In this document: positions 18,206-27,381 of the stretch, piece after piece
How positions within the stretch are numbered: position 1 is the first letter of the stretch
Layout of the letters: each line of letters opens with the position of its first letter
DNA from: Ferruginibacter sp.
Lineage (GTDB): Bacteria > Bacteroidota > Bacteroidia > Chitinophagales > Chitinophagaceae
Length of the DNA: 64,000 nt
Reading direction: 5' to 3'
NCBI RefSeq assembly: GCF_028288465.1
Contig: NZ_JAQBNR010000050.1
Coordinates: forward strand, 155,726 to 219,725
The notes under the pieces: generated by a model
What the model was told of the DNA's origin: nothing
Seen by the model: only the letters and a program-made list of their open reading frames with translations
Databases searched by the model: none
Translations under genes and position numbers: made by a program

Positions 18206-19399
18206 CTAATAGAAAAATTCAGCTTTATAGGGATAACGGATTCGGTACATCTCTCTTACCTTATTCAAAATAGTTTGCCGTAATTCATCCACGTTGGTCT
18301 TTTCGGTTGCAGATACAAATACGCAATTATCGTTAGTTTCATTTTGCCAGCGCTGCTTCAAATCGGTCAGTATTTCTTTCTTTACATCCTCTTCCAGCCA
18401 TTCATCAAATGCTTCCGCCTTGTATTTGTCCATTTTATTAAAAATGGTAACGGTCGGTTTATCACTGGCGCCCAACTCTGCCAGCGTTTTATTTACAACC
18501 GTAAATTGCTCTTCGTATTGCGGGTGTGACATATCTACAACATGCAATAATATGTCTGCTTCTCTTACTTCATCCAGCGTACTTTTAAAACTCTCCACCA
18601 GGTGATGGGGGAGCTTACGAATAAAGCCGACTGTATCGCTTAACAAAAATGGTGTTTGTTCAAATACAACTTTACGGGTAGTGGTATCTAGTGTTGCAAA
18701 TAATTTGTTTTCAGCAAACACTTCGCTTTTGCTGAGCAAGTTCATTAATGTTGATTTACCAACGTTGGTATAGCCTACCAGCGACACCCGGATAAACTCT
18801 CCGCGTTCTTTTCGCTGTGTGAAAGATTGCTGGTCTATTTCTGCGAGGCGCTTACGCAGTAACGTAATTTTATCTTTTACAATACGCCTGTCTGTTTCAA
18901 TTTCTGTTTCGCCCGGACCCCTGGTACCAACGCCACCGCCTTGTCTTTCCAGGTGTTTCCACATACCTTTTAAACGCGGCAAAATGTACTGGTACTGGGC
19001 CAGTTCTACCTGCGTGCGGGCCTGGGCTGTTTTAGCCCTGCTGGCAAAAATGTCCAGGATCAGATCGCTGCGGTCAATTGTTTTTACGCCGAGTTCTTTT
19101 TCTATATTCTGAATTTGCGAGCCAGTTAATTCGTCATCAAAAATTACCAGTTCTACATCCCCATGCTGACTTACATATCTTTTTATCTCTTCCAGTTTTC
19201 CCTTTCCAACAAATGTTCTGCTATCCGGATGCGGTAATTTTTGAGTAAATTTTTTAACCGCAATAACACCCGCCGTTTCTGCTAAAAAAGACAGTTCATC
19301 TAAATATTCATTCAGCTGTTGCTCTGTCTGGCCACCTGTTACAATCCCCACCAACACCGTTTTTTGTTCCTGTTTAAGTTGCTTTTTTTTATCTATCAA
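18206..19399 (-). CDS. hflX: GTPase HflX
   Basis: 397 residues. The N-terminal HflX domain contains HPDSRTFVGKGKLEEI, followed by the glycine-rich linker GGGVGTRGPGETEIETDRR and the G domain: G1 VGYTNVGKST, G2 DTTTRK, G3 DTVGFIRKLPH, G4 NKMD, G5 SATEK. HflX binds the 50S ribosome and helps to split stalled or heat-damaged ribosomes. The frame has no ATG; an in-frame TGA lies just upstream, so the start is TTG at 19399 or another rare codon very close by. It is first in a likely pair with the Rieske gene. The terminator of the SurA-like gene lies upstream of it. Confidence 0.95.
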   Translation of the reverse strand: MIDKKKQLKQEQKTVLVGIVTGGQTEQQLNEYLDELSFLAETAGVIAVKKFTQKLPHPDSRTFVGKGKLEEIKRYVSQHGDVELVIFDDELTGSQIQNIEKELGVKTIDRSDLILDIFASRAKTAQARTQVELAQYQYILPRLKGMWKHLERQGGGVGTRGPGETEIETDRRIVKDKITLLRKRLAEIDQQSFTQRKERGEFIRVSLVGYTNVGKSTLMNLLSKSEVFAENKLFATLDTTTRKVVFEQTPFLLSDTVGFIRKLPHHLVESFKSTLDEVREADILLHVVDMSHPQYEEQFTVVNKTLAELGASDKPTVTIFNKMDKYKAEAFDEWLEEDVKKEILTDLKQRWQNETNDNCVFVSATEKTNVDELRQTILNKVREMYRIRYPYKAEFFY

Positions 19400-19466
19400 A
19401 ATGTTCTTTTTTCAAATTTTTTCCAACATAAATAGCACTGTGTAATAAAATTGCCCACAGCCCTAC

Positions 19467-19509
19467 AAAAGTAAAGCGTTCTGACAGGTTATCAGAACGC
19501 TTTACTTTT
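19467..19509 (-). terminator. Strong terminator after the SurA-like gene
   Basis: An 18-bp perfect inverted repeat (AAAAGTAAAGCGTTCTGA with its complement) around the loop CAGGTTA. The T-run lies on both sides, so it may work in both directions. On the minus strand it follows the SurA-like stop by 13 bases. Confidence 0.88.
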
Positions 19510-19522
19510 TATTTTATACTTT

Positions 19523-20908
19523 TTATTTTCCTGTTGCTACAGTTGCATGATTTGTCCATTTTTTCATTTCTTCACAATCCTTGTATTCATCATCTATCTT
19601 GATATAGTACGTTCCCACTTTTTCGTTGAACCATTTTTCAAGCGCCAGGTTTTTCTTTTCTTCCAGCGCCCGCTGAGCTATTTTATTGTAATCGTCTTTT
19701 ATATTTTCCCTGTGTGGTTCGCTTTTGCTTAAAAGATACACAATCCGAACACCTTTCTTTCTTCTTTCATTTTCAAATTCTTTTGGCTGAGAAAACTCAC
19801 CCACTTTTAAATCTTTCAGCATTACTACCAGGTCCTTATCCAGCTGGTCGATGGTAATGTAGGTGCTTCCTTCATTATTGGTTCTTCTTCCGCCGGTAAA
19901 TTTGCTGGTTTCATCTTCACTGTATTTTGCTACGGCTTCACCAAATTGCATGGTACCTGCAATTAATTTCGCCCTTACAGAATCTAATTTTTTTATTGCT
20001 AACTCGGTTTCTGCAGGAGTAATCTGCGGAATTTTTAAAATGTGTCGCACTGTTGCATCGTCACCTGCACGACTTACCATTTGTATGATATGGTAACCAA
20101 ATGCGCTTTTAAAAGGGCTGCTGATTTGTCCTTCTTTCAGGGCGAATGCCTTCCCCATGAAAGTGGCGTCAAATCCCTTCTGCGTTCTGTTTAAATCCAG
20201 TTGCCCGTCATTTTGCTTTTGCGTCGCTTCGTCATCTGAATAAATATCCGCCAGCTTTTTAAAATCTTTTTTTCCGCTCTCCGCCTGCTGCTTAAATTGA
20301 TTCAGCTGTTCTATACAATATTCCTCAGACTCCCTGCTTGCTTTTGGAAAAACTACAATTTGTCCAATCTCCAGTTCACTTTCGTAAAAAGTCAAACTGT
20401 CTTTTGGCAATTTATCAAAGTATGCTTTTACTTCATTTGGTGTAATGCGAATGCCGCCCACAATTTTATCACGCATAGCAGCAGCCAGTTTTCTTTCTTT
20501 AAAGCCATCCTTAAAATCTTCTTTCAGCTGATACATGGATTTACCGGAAATTTCTTCCAGCTTTTCCTTACTGCCATACGCGCCAATAAAATAGCGTATC
20601 TGATTATCAATATCAGCGGCAACATCTTCTTCTGATACCGGCAAAGAATCTCTTTCTGCCTGTAAAACCAATGCCTTTACACCCATCGATTGTTCAAGCG
20701 TCATACAGCGTGCATTTGCAGGGATATCCACACCCGGAGACTGCCGTTGCATATCCGTTATTGTATTGTCAATATCGCTTTTTAAAATCACCTTGTCGCC
20801 GACAACAGCAATGATTTTATCTGCTACTACTTTGGCAGATTGTGCCATACCAGCCACGCATGACAAACTAAAGAACCCGGCTAAAAGAAAACTTTTTTTT
20901 GTACTCAT
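19523..20908 (-). CDS. SurA-like periplasmic peptidyl-prolyl isomerase / chaperone
   Basis: 461 residues from ATG 20908 (MSTKKSFLLAGF), which gives a signal peptide ending near GMAQS; the frame is open further upstream without a better start. Residues 30-165 are the SurA N-terminal helical domain (DKIIAVVGDKVILKSDID). Two parvulin domains follow (about 170-290, with FGYHIIQM; and about 295-405, with VRHILKI and FTGGRR), then a lysine-rich tail. SurA escorts unfolded outer-membrane proteins across the periplasm. The gene is monocistronic: a terminator follows it and the infB terminator precedes it. A second foldase gene lies at 37694-39625. Confidence 0.9.
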   Translation of the reverse strand: MSTKKSFLLAGFFSLSCVAGMAQSAKVVADKIIAVVGDKVILKSDIDNTITDMQRQSPGVDIPANARCMTLEQSMGVKALVLQAERDSLPVSEEDVAADIDNQIRYFIGAYGSKEKLEEISGKSMYQLKEDFKDGFKERKLAAAMRDKIVGGIRITPNEVKAYFDKLPKDSLTFYESELEIGQIVVFPKASRESEEYCIEQLNQFKQQAESGKKDFKKLADIYSDDEATQKQNDGQLDLNRTQKGFDATFMGKAFALKEGQISSPFKSAFGYHIIQMVSRAGDDATVRHILKIPQITPAETELAIKKLDSVRAKLIAGTMQFGEAVAKYSEDETSKFTGGRRTNNEGSTYITIDQLDKDLVVMLKDLKVGEFSQPKEFENERRKKGVRIVYLLSKSEPHRENIKDDYNKIAQRALEEKKNLALEKWFNEKVGTYYIKIDDEYKDCEEMKKWTNHATVATGK

Positions 20909-20960
20909 TTTATTCCAATCAATAATGATAAACCTCTTCCGCAAACGCAGAATATAGGTC

Positions 20961-20990
20961 AAAAATAAAGAGCTATTGTTTCAATAGCCC
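20961..20990 (-). terminator. Terminator of the rimP-nusA-infB operon
   Basis: On the minus strand GGGCTATTG / CAATAGCTC (one G-T pair) around AAA, followed by TTTATTTTT. It lies about 170 bases after the infB stop. Its T-tract contains TATTTTTG, so it may also supply part of the promoter for the SurA-like gene. Confidence 0.7.
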
Positions 20991-21163
20991 TTTTATAATT
21001 ATGTTTAACAAATGTTTGTGTGCGGGCCAACAGGAGTAACTATGGGCATCATCGTTGTATCACTCCCTTTTACCTCATACCCATTTGGCACACTTTCCAC
21101 TGATTAATCTATTCGTCCGGAAACAATGGTTGCCATGATTCTGATAAATCACACTTCAACATT

Positions 21164-24100
21164 TTATAAAGTACGTTTTACTTCTACTTCTTCAAATGCT
21201 TCCACGATATCTCCTACTTCAATATTAGCATAGTTTTTAATTGTTAAACCACACTCCATATTGGTTGTAACTTCCTTCACATCATCCCTGTAACGTTTCA
21301 AACTACCCAACTCACCAGTGAATATTACAATACCATCTCTTACCAAACGAATGCGGTTGTTTCTCGAAATTTTACCATCCAACACAATACAACCTGCAAC
21401 AGTAGCCTTATCAAATTTATACATTTCTTTAATTTCCACATTGGCCAGCACCTTATCTTCCACTCCAGGTTCAAGCATACCTTCCATCGCACTCCTGATT
21501 TCTTCAATGGCGTTGTAGATGATAGAATACAACTTGATCTGGATACCTTCCTGCTCACCCAAACGTGCAGCCTGCATGGAAGGACGAACATTGAAACCAA
21601 TGATAATCGCATCCGATGCATTTGCGAGGGTAACATCACTTTCTGTAATGGCACCCACTGCTTTATGAATCACTTTCACCACAATTTCTTCCGTGCTGAG
21701 TTTCTGTAATGAGTCACTTAATGCTTCCACAGATCCATCCACGTCGCCCTTAATAATAACATTCAGTTCTTTAAAGCTTCCCAATGCCAAACGACGTCCG
21801 ATTTCATCCAGTGTAATATGTTTCTTAGCACGCATACCCTGTTCTCTCAATATCTGTCCACGCTGGTATGCTTTTTCTCTTGCTTCACTTTCATCTGCAT
21901 ATACTTTAAAAGTTTCACCCGCCTGCGGCGCACCATTCAAGCCAAGTATTAATACTGGTGTTGAAGGAGGTGCTATTTCGCTGCGCTGGTTACGCTCATT
22001 GTACATGGCTTTTACTTTACCAAAGTTTTGCCCGGAAACAATCATGTCGCCTTGCCTTAGTGTACCATTTTGCACGAGTATGGTGGCTACATAACCGCGG
22101 CCTTTATCGAGCGATGCTTCAATCACTGTACCGGTAGCTACTTTAGCCGGATTGGCTTTTAGTTCAAGCACATCGGCTTCCAGTAATATCTTTTCCATCA
22201 AAAGGTCTATGTTCAGTCCTTGTTTGGCGCTTATTTCCTGGCTCTGGTATTTACCACCCCAGCTTTCAACCAAAATATTCATGCTGGCCAGTTGCTCCTT
22301 AATTTTTTCAGGATTAGCGCCGTCCCTGTCTATTTTATTGATCGCAAATATCATCGGCACCCCGGCTGCCTGCGCATGCGAGATTGCTTCTTTTGTTTGA
22401 GGCATTACCGCATCATCAGCAGCAATTACAATAACAGCAATATCTGTAACTTTTGCACCACGTGCCCTCATTGCCGTAAAGGCTTCGTGGCCCGGAGTAT
22501 CGAGGAAGGTAATCGCTCTGCCATCTTTCAATTTCACTTCGTATGCACCAATGTGCTGTGTTATACCACCCGCCTCACCTGCAATTACATTGGTGTTGCG
22601 GATATGATCCAGTAAAGATGTTTTACCATGATCTACGTGACCCATGATGGTAACAATAGGAGCTCTTGGTTTTAATTCAGCAGCATCGTCATCCTCCTCC
22701 TCATCCTCCATTTCAGCTGCATCTTCCACACCAATAAATTCCACTTCGTAGTTAAACTCACTTACAACCAGTTCAATTACATCGGCCTCCAAACGCTGGT
22801 TAATGGAAACCATTATACCCAGGTTCATACACTTGCTGATAATATCTGCAAAACTTACATCCATCAAACCAGCCAGCTCGCTAACCGAAATAAATTCGGT
22901 AACCTGTAATTTATTGCTTTCGCCGCCTTCTGCTCCGCGCTGTATCGCCAATTCATCTCTTTTAGCTTTGCGGTATTTGGCTTTGAGGCTTTTACCCCGG
23001 CCGCCGCCGCCAGATAATTTAGCCTGTGTTTCTTTTATTTTATCCTGTATTTCCTTAGCGTCAATTTCCCTGTCCTGTGCACGTGCTGCAGGAGCGGCTG
23101 CATTCCGGTTGGTATTAAATCTGTTACCACCCTGTGCGCCACCTGGTCCACCTGGCCTGTTAGCACCGAAGTTGCCTCCGGGTCTGTTAACTCCTGAAGA
23201 ACCACCGGGTCTGCTTCCTGCTGGTGCGCTACCAGCCGGACGGTTGCGGTTTTGATCATTGATGGCTGGCCGCGGTGCGTTACCTGTACTGCCTGGGCCT
23301 TGCTGATGCGGAGGGGCTCCAGGTTTTCTTTCCATTGGAATGCGTTTACGCTTGCGCTTATCGTCATCCCTTTTAGGTCTCGTGTCGTTGTCAACCGGTA
23401 ACTCAATTTTTCCCAGAATTTTAGGACCTTCCAGTTTGTCAGCCTTTATATTTTCAATGATAGCTGGTGCATTTATGATCGGTTCATCCTTAACAGGTTC
23501 AACTGCTTTGGGGGGTAGCACGATATCCGCGGGTTTTTCCGCAGTTGGCGCCGTCTCTGTTTTTAGAGCAGGTGCATCCGCTTTCTCCTCTGGTTTTTTG
23601 GTAGCCTTTTTTGGTCTTGTAGATGAATCAATGGCGTCAAGGTCAATTTTTGTAACTACCCTTGGAGCCTCTAATTCCGGCGCCTCGATTTTTGTAAGCT
23701 CAGCCCTGGGCTGGTCTTCAACTACCGTCTTTTTTTCAACAGGCGTTTCTGCCACCGGTTTTTCCGCAGGAGCTGTTTCAGCCGCAGGTTTCGAAACCTC
23801 AACGGGTTTTACTTCCGGAGCCTTTTCTTCTTTCGGCAGTTCCTTAACTGATGGTATGGGTGCCGCGACTTCGACAGTTTTTACTTCCGCAGGTTTTTCA
23901 ACAACCGGAGCTGCTGTTACCGGCACCTCTTTCTTTTTAAAAGAAAGATCTTCCTCATCTCTTTTTTTCTTAGGTTCAGTAACGCCGGCGCCTTTTGATA
24001 ATTCTATCTTTTGGGCCTTTTCTTTAGCTACCTTATCCTGCTGAAACTCTGACTGCAGCACACGGTACATTTGTTCCGTGAGCTTGGAGCCTGGTTTAAG

Positions 24101-24214
24101 CTCTTCGTTGCCAAAGCCTTTTGATTCCAGAAATTCAATAAGGGTATTAGTACCTATGTTGAACTCTTTGGCCGCGGCCATCAATCTTGGTGTATTTGTT
24201 ACTACTTCTGACAT
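21164..24214 (-). CDS. infB: Translation initiation factor IF-2
   Basis: 1016 residues. The N-terminal IF2-N helix motif (RLMAAAKEFNIGTNTLIEFL) is followed by a long, low-complexity region rich in Pro, Glu, Lys and Ala (about 60-400), then a basic glycine-rich stretch. The second IF2-N domain lies near 430-490. The GTPase domain begins near residue 520 with G1 GHVDHGKTSLLDHI, G3 DTPGHEAF, G4 NKID and G5 SAKQG, followed by domains II-IV (GSVEALSDSLQKL, FNVRPSMQA). IF-2 brings initiator tRNA to the 30S subunit and promotes subunit joining. It is the last gene of the operon, after nusA. The length fits Bacteroidota homologues. Confidence 0.98.
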   Translation of the reverse strand: MSEVVTNTPRLMAAAKEFNIGTNTLIEFLESKGFGNEELKPGSKLTEQMYRVLQSEFQQDKVAKEKAQKIELSKGAGVTEPKKKRDEEDLSFKKKEVPVTAAPVVEKPAEVKTVEVAAPIPSVKELPKEEKAPEVKPVEVSKPAAETAPAEKPVAETPVEKKTVVEDQPRAELTKIEAPELEAPRVVTKIDLDAIDSSTRPKKATKKPEEKADAPALKTETAPTAEKPADIVLPPKAVEPVKDEPIINAPAIIENIKADKLEGPKILGKIELPVDNDTRPKRDDDKRKRKRIPMERKPGAPPHQQGPGSTGNAPRPAINDQNRNRPAGSAPAGSRPGGSSGVNRPGGNFGANRPGGPGGAQGGNRFNTNRNAAAPAARAQDREIDAKEIQDKIKETQAKLSGGGGRGKSLKAKYRKAKRDELAIQRGAEGGESNKLQVTEFISVSELAGLMDVSFADIISKCMNLGIMVSINQRLEADVIELVVSEFNYEVEFIGVEDAAEMEDEEEDDDAAELKPRAPIVTIMGHVDHGKTSLLDHIRNTNVIAGEAGGITQHIGAYEVKLKDGRAITFLDTPGHEAFTAMRARGAKVTDIAVIVIAADDAVMPQTKEAISHAQAAGVPMIFAINKIDRDGANPEKIKEQLASMNILVESWGGKYQSQEISAKQGLNIDLLMEKILLEADVLELKANPAKVATGTVIEASLDKGRGYVATILVQNGTLRQGDMIVSGQNFGKVKAMYNERNQRSEIAPPSTPVLILGLNGAPQAGETFKVYADESEAREKAYQRGQILREQGMRAKKHITLDEIGRRLALGSFKELNVIIKGDVDGSVEALSDSLQKLSTEEIVVKVIHKAVGAITESDVTLANASDAIIIGFNVRPSMQAARLGEQEGIQIKLYSIIYNAIEEIRSAMEGMLEPGVEDKVLANVEIKEMYKFDKATVAGCIVLDGKISRNNRIRLVRDGIVIFTGELGSLKRYRDDVKEVTTNMECGLTIKNYANIEVGDIVEAFEEVEVKRTL

Positions 24215-24288
24215 TCGTGTTTTGTTTGCCTATAACTAATGGGACATAGGCGATCGTTTTCTTTTTAAATGATTATTATTTTTCACCG

Positions 24289-25539
24289 CTATTCTTTCTC
24301 AAATTCTTCTTTCAAAATCCTTCTTACATCTTCTATAGTTTCTTTTTCCAGATCTGTTCTGCGTTCTAACTCCTCGGCTGTTAAATCAAGTACTGAACGG
24401 GCTGTATCACAACCAACTTTTTTCAGCGCTTCAATTACCCATGATTCTATCTCATCACTGAATTCTTCCAGATCAATATCAAATTCATCCACTTCACCTT
24501 CATTATCACGGAATACATCAATCTCATAACCGGTCAATTCGCAAGCCAGTTTTATATTCACGCCACGTCTTCCGATTGCCAGTGACACCTGGTCGGGTTT
24601 TAAAAATACGGTGGCATGTTTCTTTTCCTCATTGATATCTATACTGGTAATTTTCGCAGGTGTTAAAGAGCGCTGTATCAGCAACTGTATATTGCTTGTC
24701 CAGTTGATTACATCAATATTTTCATTCTTTAATTCTCTTACAATACCGTGTATACGGCTTCCCTTCATACCAACGCAGGCCCCTACCGGATCAATTCTGT
24801 CGTCAAAACTTTCAACTGCTATTTTCGCTCTTTCACCCGGATCCCTTACAATTTTCTTCACAACAATTAAACCATCAAATATTTCCGGCACTTCAATTTC
24901 CAACAATTTTTCCAAAAAAGATGCACTTGTTCTGGATACTACAATAACAGCCTGGCTGTTTTTTAATTCCACTTTTTTTACAACACCTCTTACGTTTTCA
25001 CCTTTCTTAAAATAATCAGACGGTATCTGCTCTGATTTGGGTAAAATCATTTCATTTCCCTCTTCATCCAACAGCAATACTTCTTTTTTCCAAACCTGGT
25101 ACACTTCGCCGCTAACGATGTCGCCAACACGATCTTCGTATTTTTTTATCAACAGATTTTTCTTCAGGTCATTGATACGGCTTGCCAAAGTTTGTTTGCC
25201 CGCCAGAATCGCCCTGCGGCCAAATTCCTTTTGTATATCCACCTCTTCGTACAACTCTTCACCAACAGCGTAATCAGGTTCTATTTTAATAGCATCACTG
25301 TATTCTATTTCAGTTAAGGTATTATATATATCACCATCATCAACAATAGTACGACGGCGGAATATCTCAAGATCGCCCTTCTGATCGTTTACAATAACGT
25401 CAAACTGATCGTCACTACCGTATTTTTTACGAATCAGCGTTTTAAAAACGTCTTCCATCACCTTCATCAATGTAGGACGATCAATGTTTTCAGCTTCTTT
25501 AAATTCCTGGAAGGAATCAATCAAATTAATACGTGCCAT
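24289..25539 (-). CDS. nusA: Transcription termination/antitermination factor NusA
   Basis: 416 residues. The N-terminal RNA-polymerase-binding domain (about 1-125) is followed by an S1 domain (GDIVSGEVYQVWKKEVLL, 130-200), KH1 with GACVGMKGSRIHGIVREL, and KH2 with AIGRRGVNIKLACELTGY. The last 70 residues (VDEFDIDLEEF and VIEALKKVGCDTARSVL) are one acidic helical repeat, shorter than in E. coli. NusA modulates pausing, termination and antitermination. It lies between rimP and infB, as in most bacteria, and may control its own operon through the leader hairpin. Confidence 0.97.
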   Translation of the reverse strand: MARINLIDSFQEFKEAENIDRPTLMKVMEDVFKTLIRKKYGSDDQFDVIVNDQKGDLEIFRRRTIVDDGDIYNTLTEIEYSDAIKIEPDYAVGEELYEEVDIQKEFGRRAILAGKQTLASRINDLKKNLLIKKYEDRVGDIVSGEVYQVWKKEVLLLDEEGNEMILPKSEQIPSDYFKKGENVRGVVKKVELKNSQAVIVVSRTSASFLEKLLEIEVPEIFDGLIVVKKIVRDPGERAKIAVESFDDRIDPVGACVGMKGSRIHGIVRELKNENIDVINWTSNIQLLIQRSLTPAKITSIDINEEKKHATVFLKPDQVSLAIGRRGVNIKLACELTGYEIDVFRDNEGEVDEFDIDLEEFSDEIESWVIEALKKVGCDTARSVLDLTAEELERRTDLEKETIEDVRRILKEEFEKE

Positions 25540-25593
25540 AAACTTACCAGCCTCGCTTTTACATCCCGCCGGCAGGGGTGTTTTGTTAATTAA

Positions 25594-26067
25594 TTAAAAT
25601 GCTATCTGTACTACTGTTTGTTTAATTGCATCAAACGGAATTTCTTTTGTTACTGTAATTGCCTTCTTATTTTTCCCTTCTATGTATTCAATTGTTACTC
25701 CTTCGTCGTCAACTGCAACCAGCTTTCCTTCCTGTTTAATATCATTGGTAAATGTTATTTCCAATGTTCTGCCGATATTCTTTTTATACTGGCGCAACAA
25801 TTTCAACGGTTCGTCTATTCCCGGACTTGATACTTCCAGTGAAAAATTTCCGTCAGGATACCATCCTTCTTCTTCTATCGTGCGGTACATGGCCCTGTTG
25901 ATTTTAACACATCGGTCAATGTTTAAACCGCCATCTGCATCCAGGAACACTTTAATATTATTGACAGGTTTCACTTTTACAGATACTAAAAAAACATCTT
26001 CCATTTCTGAAAGCAGTTTTGCTATCAAAGCTTCTATTGCCTGTAAACTTGTTGTGTCCTGAGTCAT
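25594..26067 (-). CDS. rimP: Ribosome maturation factor RimP
   Basis: 157 residues. The N-terminal alpha-beta domain (LIAKLLSEMEDVFLVSVKV, FLDADGGLNIDRCVKINR) contains the family signature EVSSPGIDEPLK (about 82-93). The C-terminal Sm-like domain covers 95-157 (GRTLEITFTN, EIPFDAIKQTVVQIAF). RimP helps to assemble the 30S subunit. It heads the operon: a promoter is at 26124-26153 and a hairpin lies between promoter and start codon. Confidence 0.95.
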   Translation of the reverse strand: MTQDTTSLQAIEALIAKLLSEMEDVFLVSVKVKPVNNIKVFLDADGGLNIDRCVKINRAMYRTIEEEGWYPDGNFSLEVSSPGIDEPLKLLRQYKKNIGRTLEITFTNDIKQEGKLVAVDDEGVTIEYIEGKNKKAITVTKEIPFDAIKQTVVQIAF

Positions 26068-26077
26068 AATAAAAGAA

Positions 26078-26102
26078 GAAGGGAACGGTCCTCGTTCCCT
26101 TC
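26078..26102 (-). promoter_or_regulatory. Leader hairpin of rimP-nusA-infB (possible attenuator)
   Basis: A perfect 10-bp stem (GAAGGGAACG / CGTTCCCTTC) with a 5-base loop. On the minus strand it is followed by TTCTTTTATT and then the rimP ATG 10 bases later. This is terminator-like and lies within a leader of about 50 nt. Confidence 0.6.
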
Positions 26103-26123
26103 ATTTTGTATCTTTTTCCACTG

Positions 26124-26153
26124 CAAATATAGTAAACAAATTAATAACAGCAA
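26124..26153 (-). promoter_or_regulatory. Promoter of the rimP-nusA-infB operon
   Basis: Minus strand: TTG at 26153-26151, a 19-base spacer and TATATTTG at 26131-26124, an exact fit to the Bacteroidota consensus. Predicted start near 26118. Confidence 0.72.
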
Positions 26154-26241
26154 AAAACTAACATTATGCATGTATTATATTTTTAAAATTAATTGGCCAA
26201 ATTTAACAGGTTTGTTTTTAATTGATTAATACCTTTACATT

Positions 26242-26490
26242 ATGAACATCTTCAGACTGGCTTTTGAACTTTTTGTTTTATACCTGCTTTACAAGCTGGT
26301 ATTCGAGTTAATTATTCCTGTTGCCAAAACTACCAAACAAGTAAAAAAACAATTTGGTGATATGAGTGCGCAAATGCAGGAAAAAATGAATGCGCAACAA
26401 CAGGCCAATACAGGTTATAAAGCCACAAAAAATCCTGCCCCACCGGTGAATAAAAGTGATGACTATATTGACTTTGAAGAAGTTAAATAG
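26242..26490 (+). CDS. Small DUF4834-family membrane protein
   Basis: 82 residues: a hydrophobic helix at 3-27, then a charged amphipathic region with many Lys/Gln, and an acidic tail DYIDFEEVK. This head and tail match the short Bacteroidota family DUF4834. The protein is probably anchored once in the inner membrane with its tail in the cytoplasm. The function is unknown. It is transcribed divergently from the rimP operon and convergently with the HAD gene. Confidence 0.85.
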   Translation: MNIFRLAFELFVLYLLYKLVFELIIPVAKTTKQVKKQFGDMSAQMQEKMNAQQQANTGYKATKNPAPPVNKSDDYIDFEEVK

Positions 26491-26522
26491 AAGTAAACTG
26501 TATAACGGGAATTAGCTGCTTT

Positions 26523-27137
26523 TTATAACTGTATGTCTTCAATTTTACTACCGGGTACCAAATGGTGTATCTGCAAACCTGCCAATTTTGCTCCTTCGAT
26601 ATTGTTAACGGAGTCGTCAATAAAAAGTGTTTCCTCTGCATTTAGCCCTGCATCACTCAAAACAAAATGATAGGTTTCTGTATATGGTTTGCGCATCTGA
26701 ATTTCATGTGAATAGTAGGCTTTAATAAAATAATCATCCAGGCTGGATTGGTCGACTTCTTCATTAAAAATTTTTTTGAACGCCTTTAAATGGATGCTGT
26801 TGGTGTTGCTTAGCAAATAAATATTGTACTGATTTTTCAAACTTTTCAACCAATTAAGACTCTCAACTCTGAAATCCAGCAACATCAAATTCCATGCGGC
26901 TTCAATTTGTTCCCTGCTGGTTTTGGGATCACAATATTCCTGTAAAGTAGTATAAAAATCAGCCTCCGTAATCTTGCCCGTTTCCAATGCTTCAAACAAT
27001 TCGTTGGCACCTGCCTGCGAATACAAATCATCAAATTTTGTAACCCCCAGCCTTTTAAAAGCATCGGCCGTTTTATGATAATCTATATTGAGCAGCACAC
27101 CTCCAAGATCGAAGAGCAGATTTTTTATTTTTGCCAT
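26523..27137 (-). CDS. HAD-superfamily hydrolase
   Basis: 204 residues from ATG 27137 (MAKIKNLLFDLGGVLLN); a start seven codons further upstream is less likely. Motif I is FDLGGVLLN, in which Asp is the nucleophile but the usual second acid (DxD) is Gly. Motif II is LLSNTNS, motif III a Lys near RKPYTETY, and motif IV LFIDDSVNNIEGAK. It resembles the HAD-IA group containing epoxide hydrolase N-domain-like phosphatases and YihX-type glucose-1-phosphatases. It is probably a cytoplasmic phosphatase of unknown substrate. A TAATTTTG box lies at 27163-27156, consistent with a monocistronic gene. Confidence 0.9.
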   Translation of the reverse strand: MAKIKNLLFDLGGVLLNIDYHKTADAFKRLGVTKFDDLYSQAGANELFEALETGKITEADFYTTLQEYCDPKTSREQIEAAWNLMLLDFRVESLNWLKSLKNQYNIYLLSNTNSIHLKAFKKIFNEEVDQSSLDDYFIKAYYSHEIQMRKPYTETYHFVLSDAGLNAEETLFIDDSVNNIEGAKLAGLQIHHLVPGSKIEDIQL

Positions 27138-27175
27138 AATTTTATTAATTGCCTTCAAAATTATCTTATTTTACT

Positions 27176-27183
27176 TACTTTTG
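27176..27183 (+). promoter_or_regulatory. Promoter -7 box upstream of the CAT-anticodon tRNA
   Basis: TACTTTTG, 23 bases before the tRNA, fits TAnnTTTG. The -33 region reads TTC instead of TTG at the expected distance. Confidence 0.45.
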
Positions 27184-27206
27184 CCCTCCGTTATGTAAAA
27201 ATAACA

Positions 27207-27280
27207 GGGCCTATAGCTCAGTTGGTTAGAGCACCTGACTCATAATCAGGTGGTCCCTGGTTCGAGCCCAGGTGGGCCCA
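27207..27280 (+). tRNA. tRNA with CAT anticodon (Met elongator or Ile2)
   Basis: Complete cloverleaf: acceptor GGGCCTA/TGGGCCC, D stem GCTC/GAGC, anticodon stem CCTGA/TCAGG with loop CTCATAA, T stem CCTGG/CCAGG with loop TTCGAGC, discriminator A. CCA is not encoded. A GGGCC acceptor stem resembles tRNA-Ile in this phylum, so it could be the lysidine-modified Ile2 tRNA. It is not an initiator: the first pair G-C is matched and the anticodon stem lacks the three G-C pairs. Confidence 0.93.
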
Positions 27281-27381
27281 CATATAAAACTTGCCCGATT
27301 AATTTCGGGCACATTTTTTTAATTTCATTTAACCTTTCATTAACCCTGCTGGCTATTATTTTTGCCACTCAAGACTTCATT

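Noticed and set aside
23340..24044. 234-codon antisense frame in infB
   Set aside because: It arises from the low-complexity Pro/Glu/Lys region of IF-2 and reads as Ser/Thr/Ala repeats, the reverse of that region.
27250..27381. Upstream extension of the barrel gene
   Set aside because: It overlaps the tRNA; the signal peptide begins at 27382, so this is not coding.
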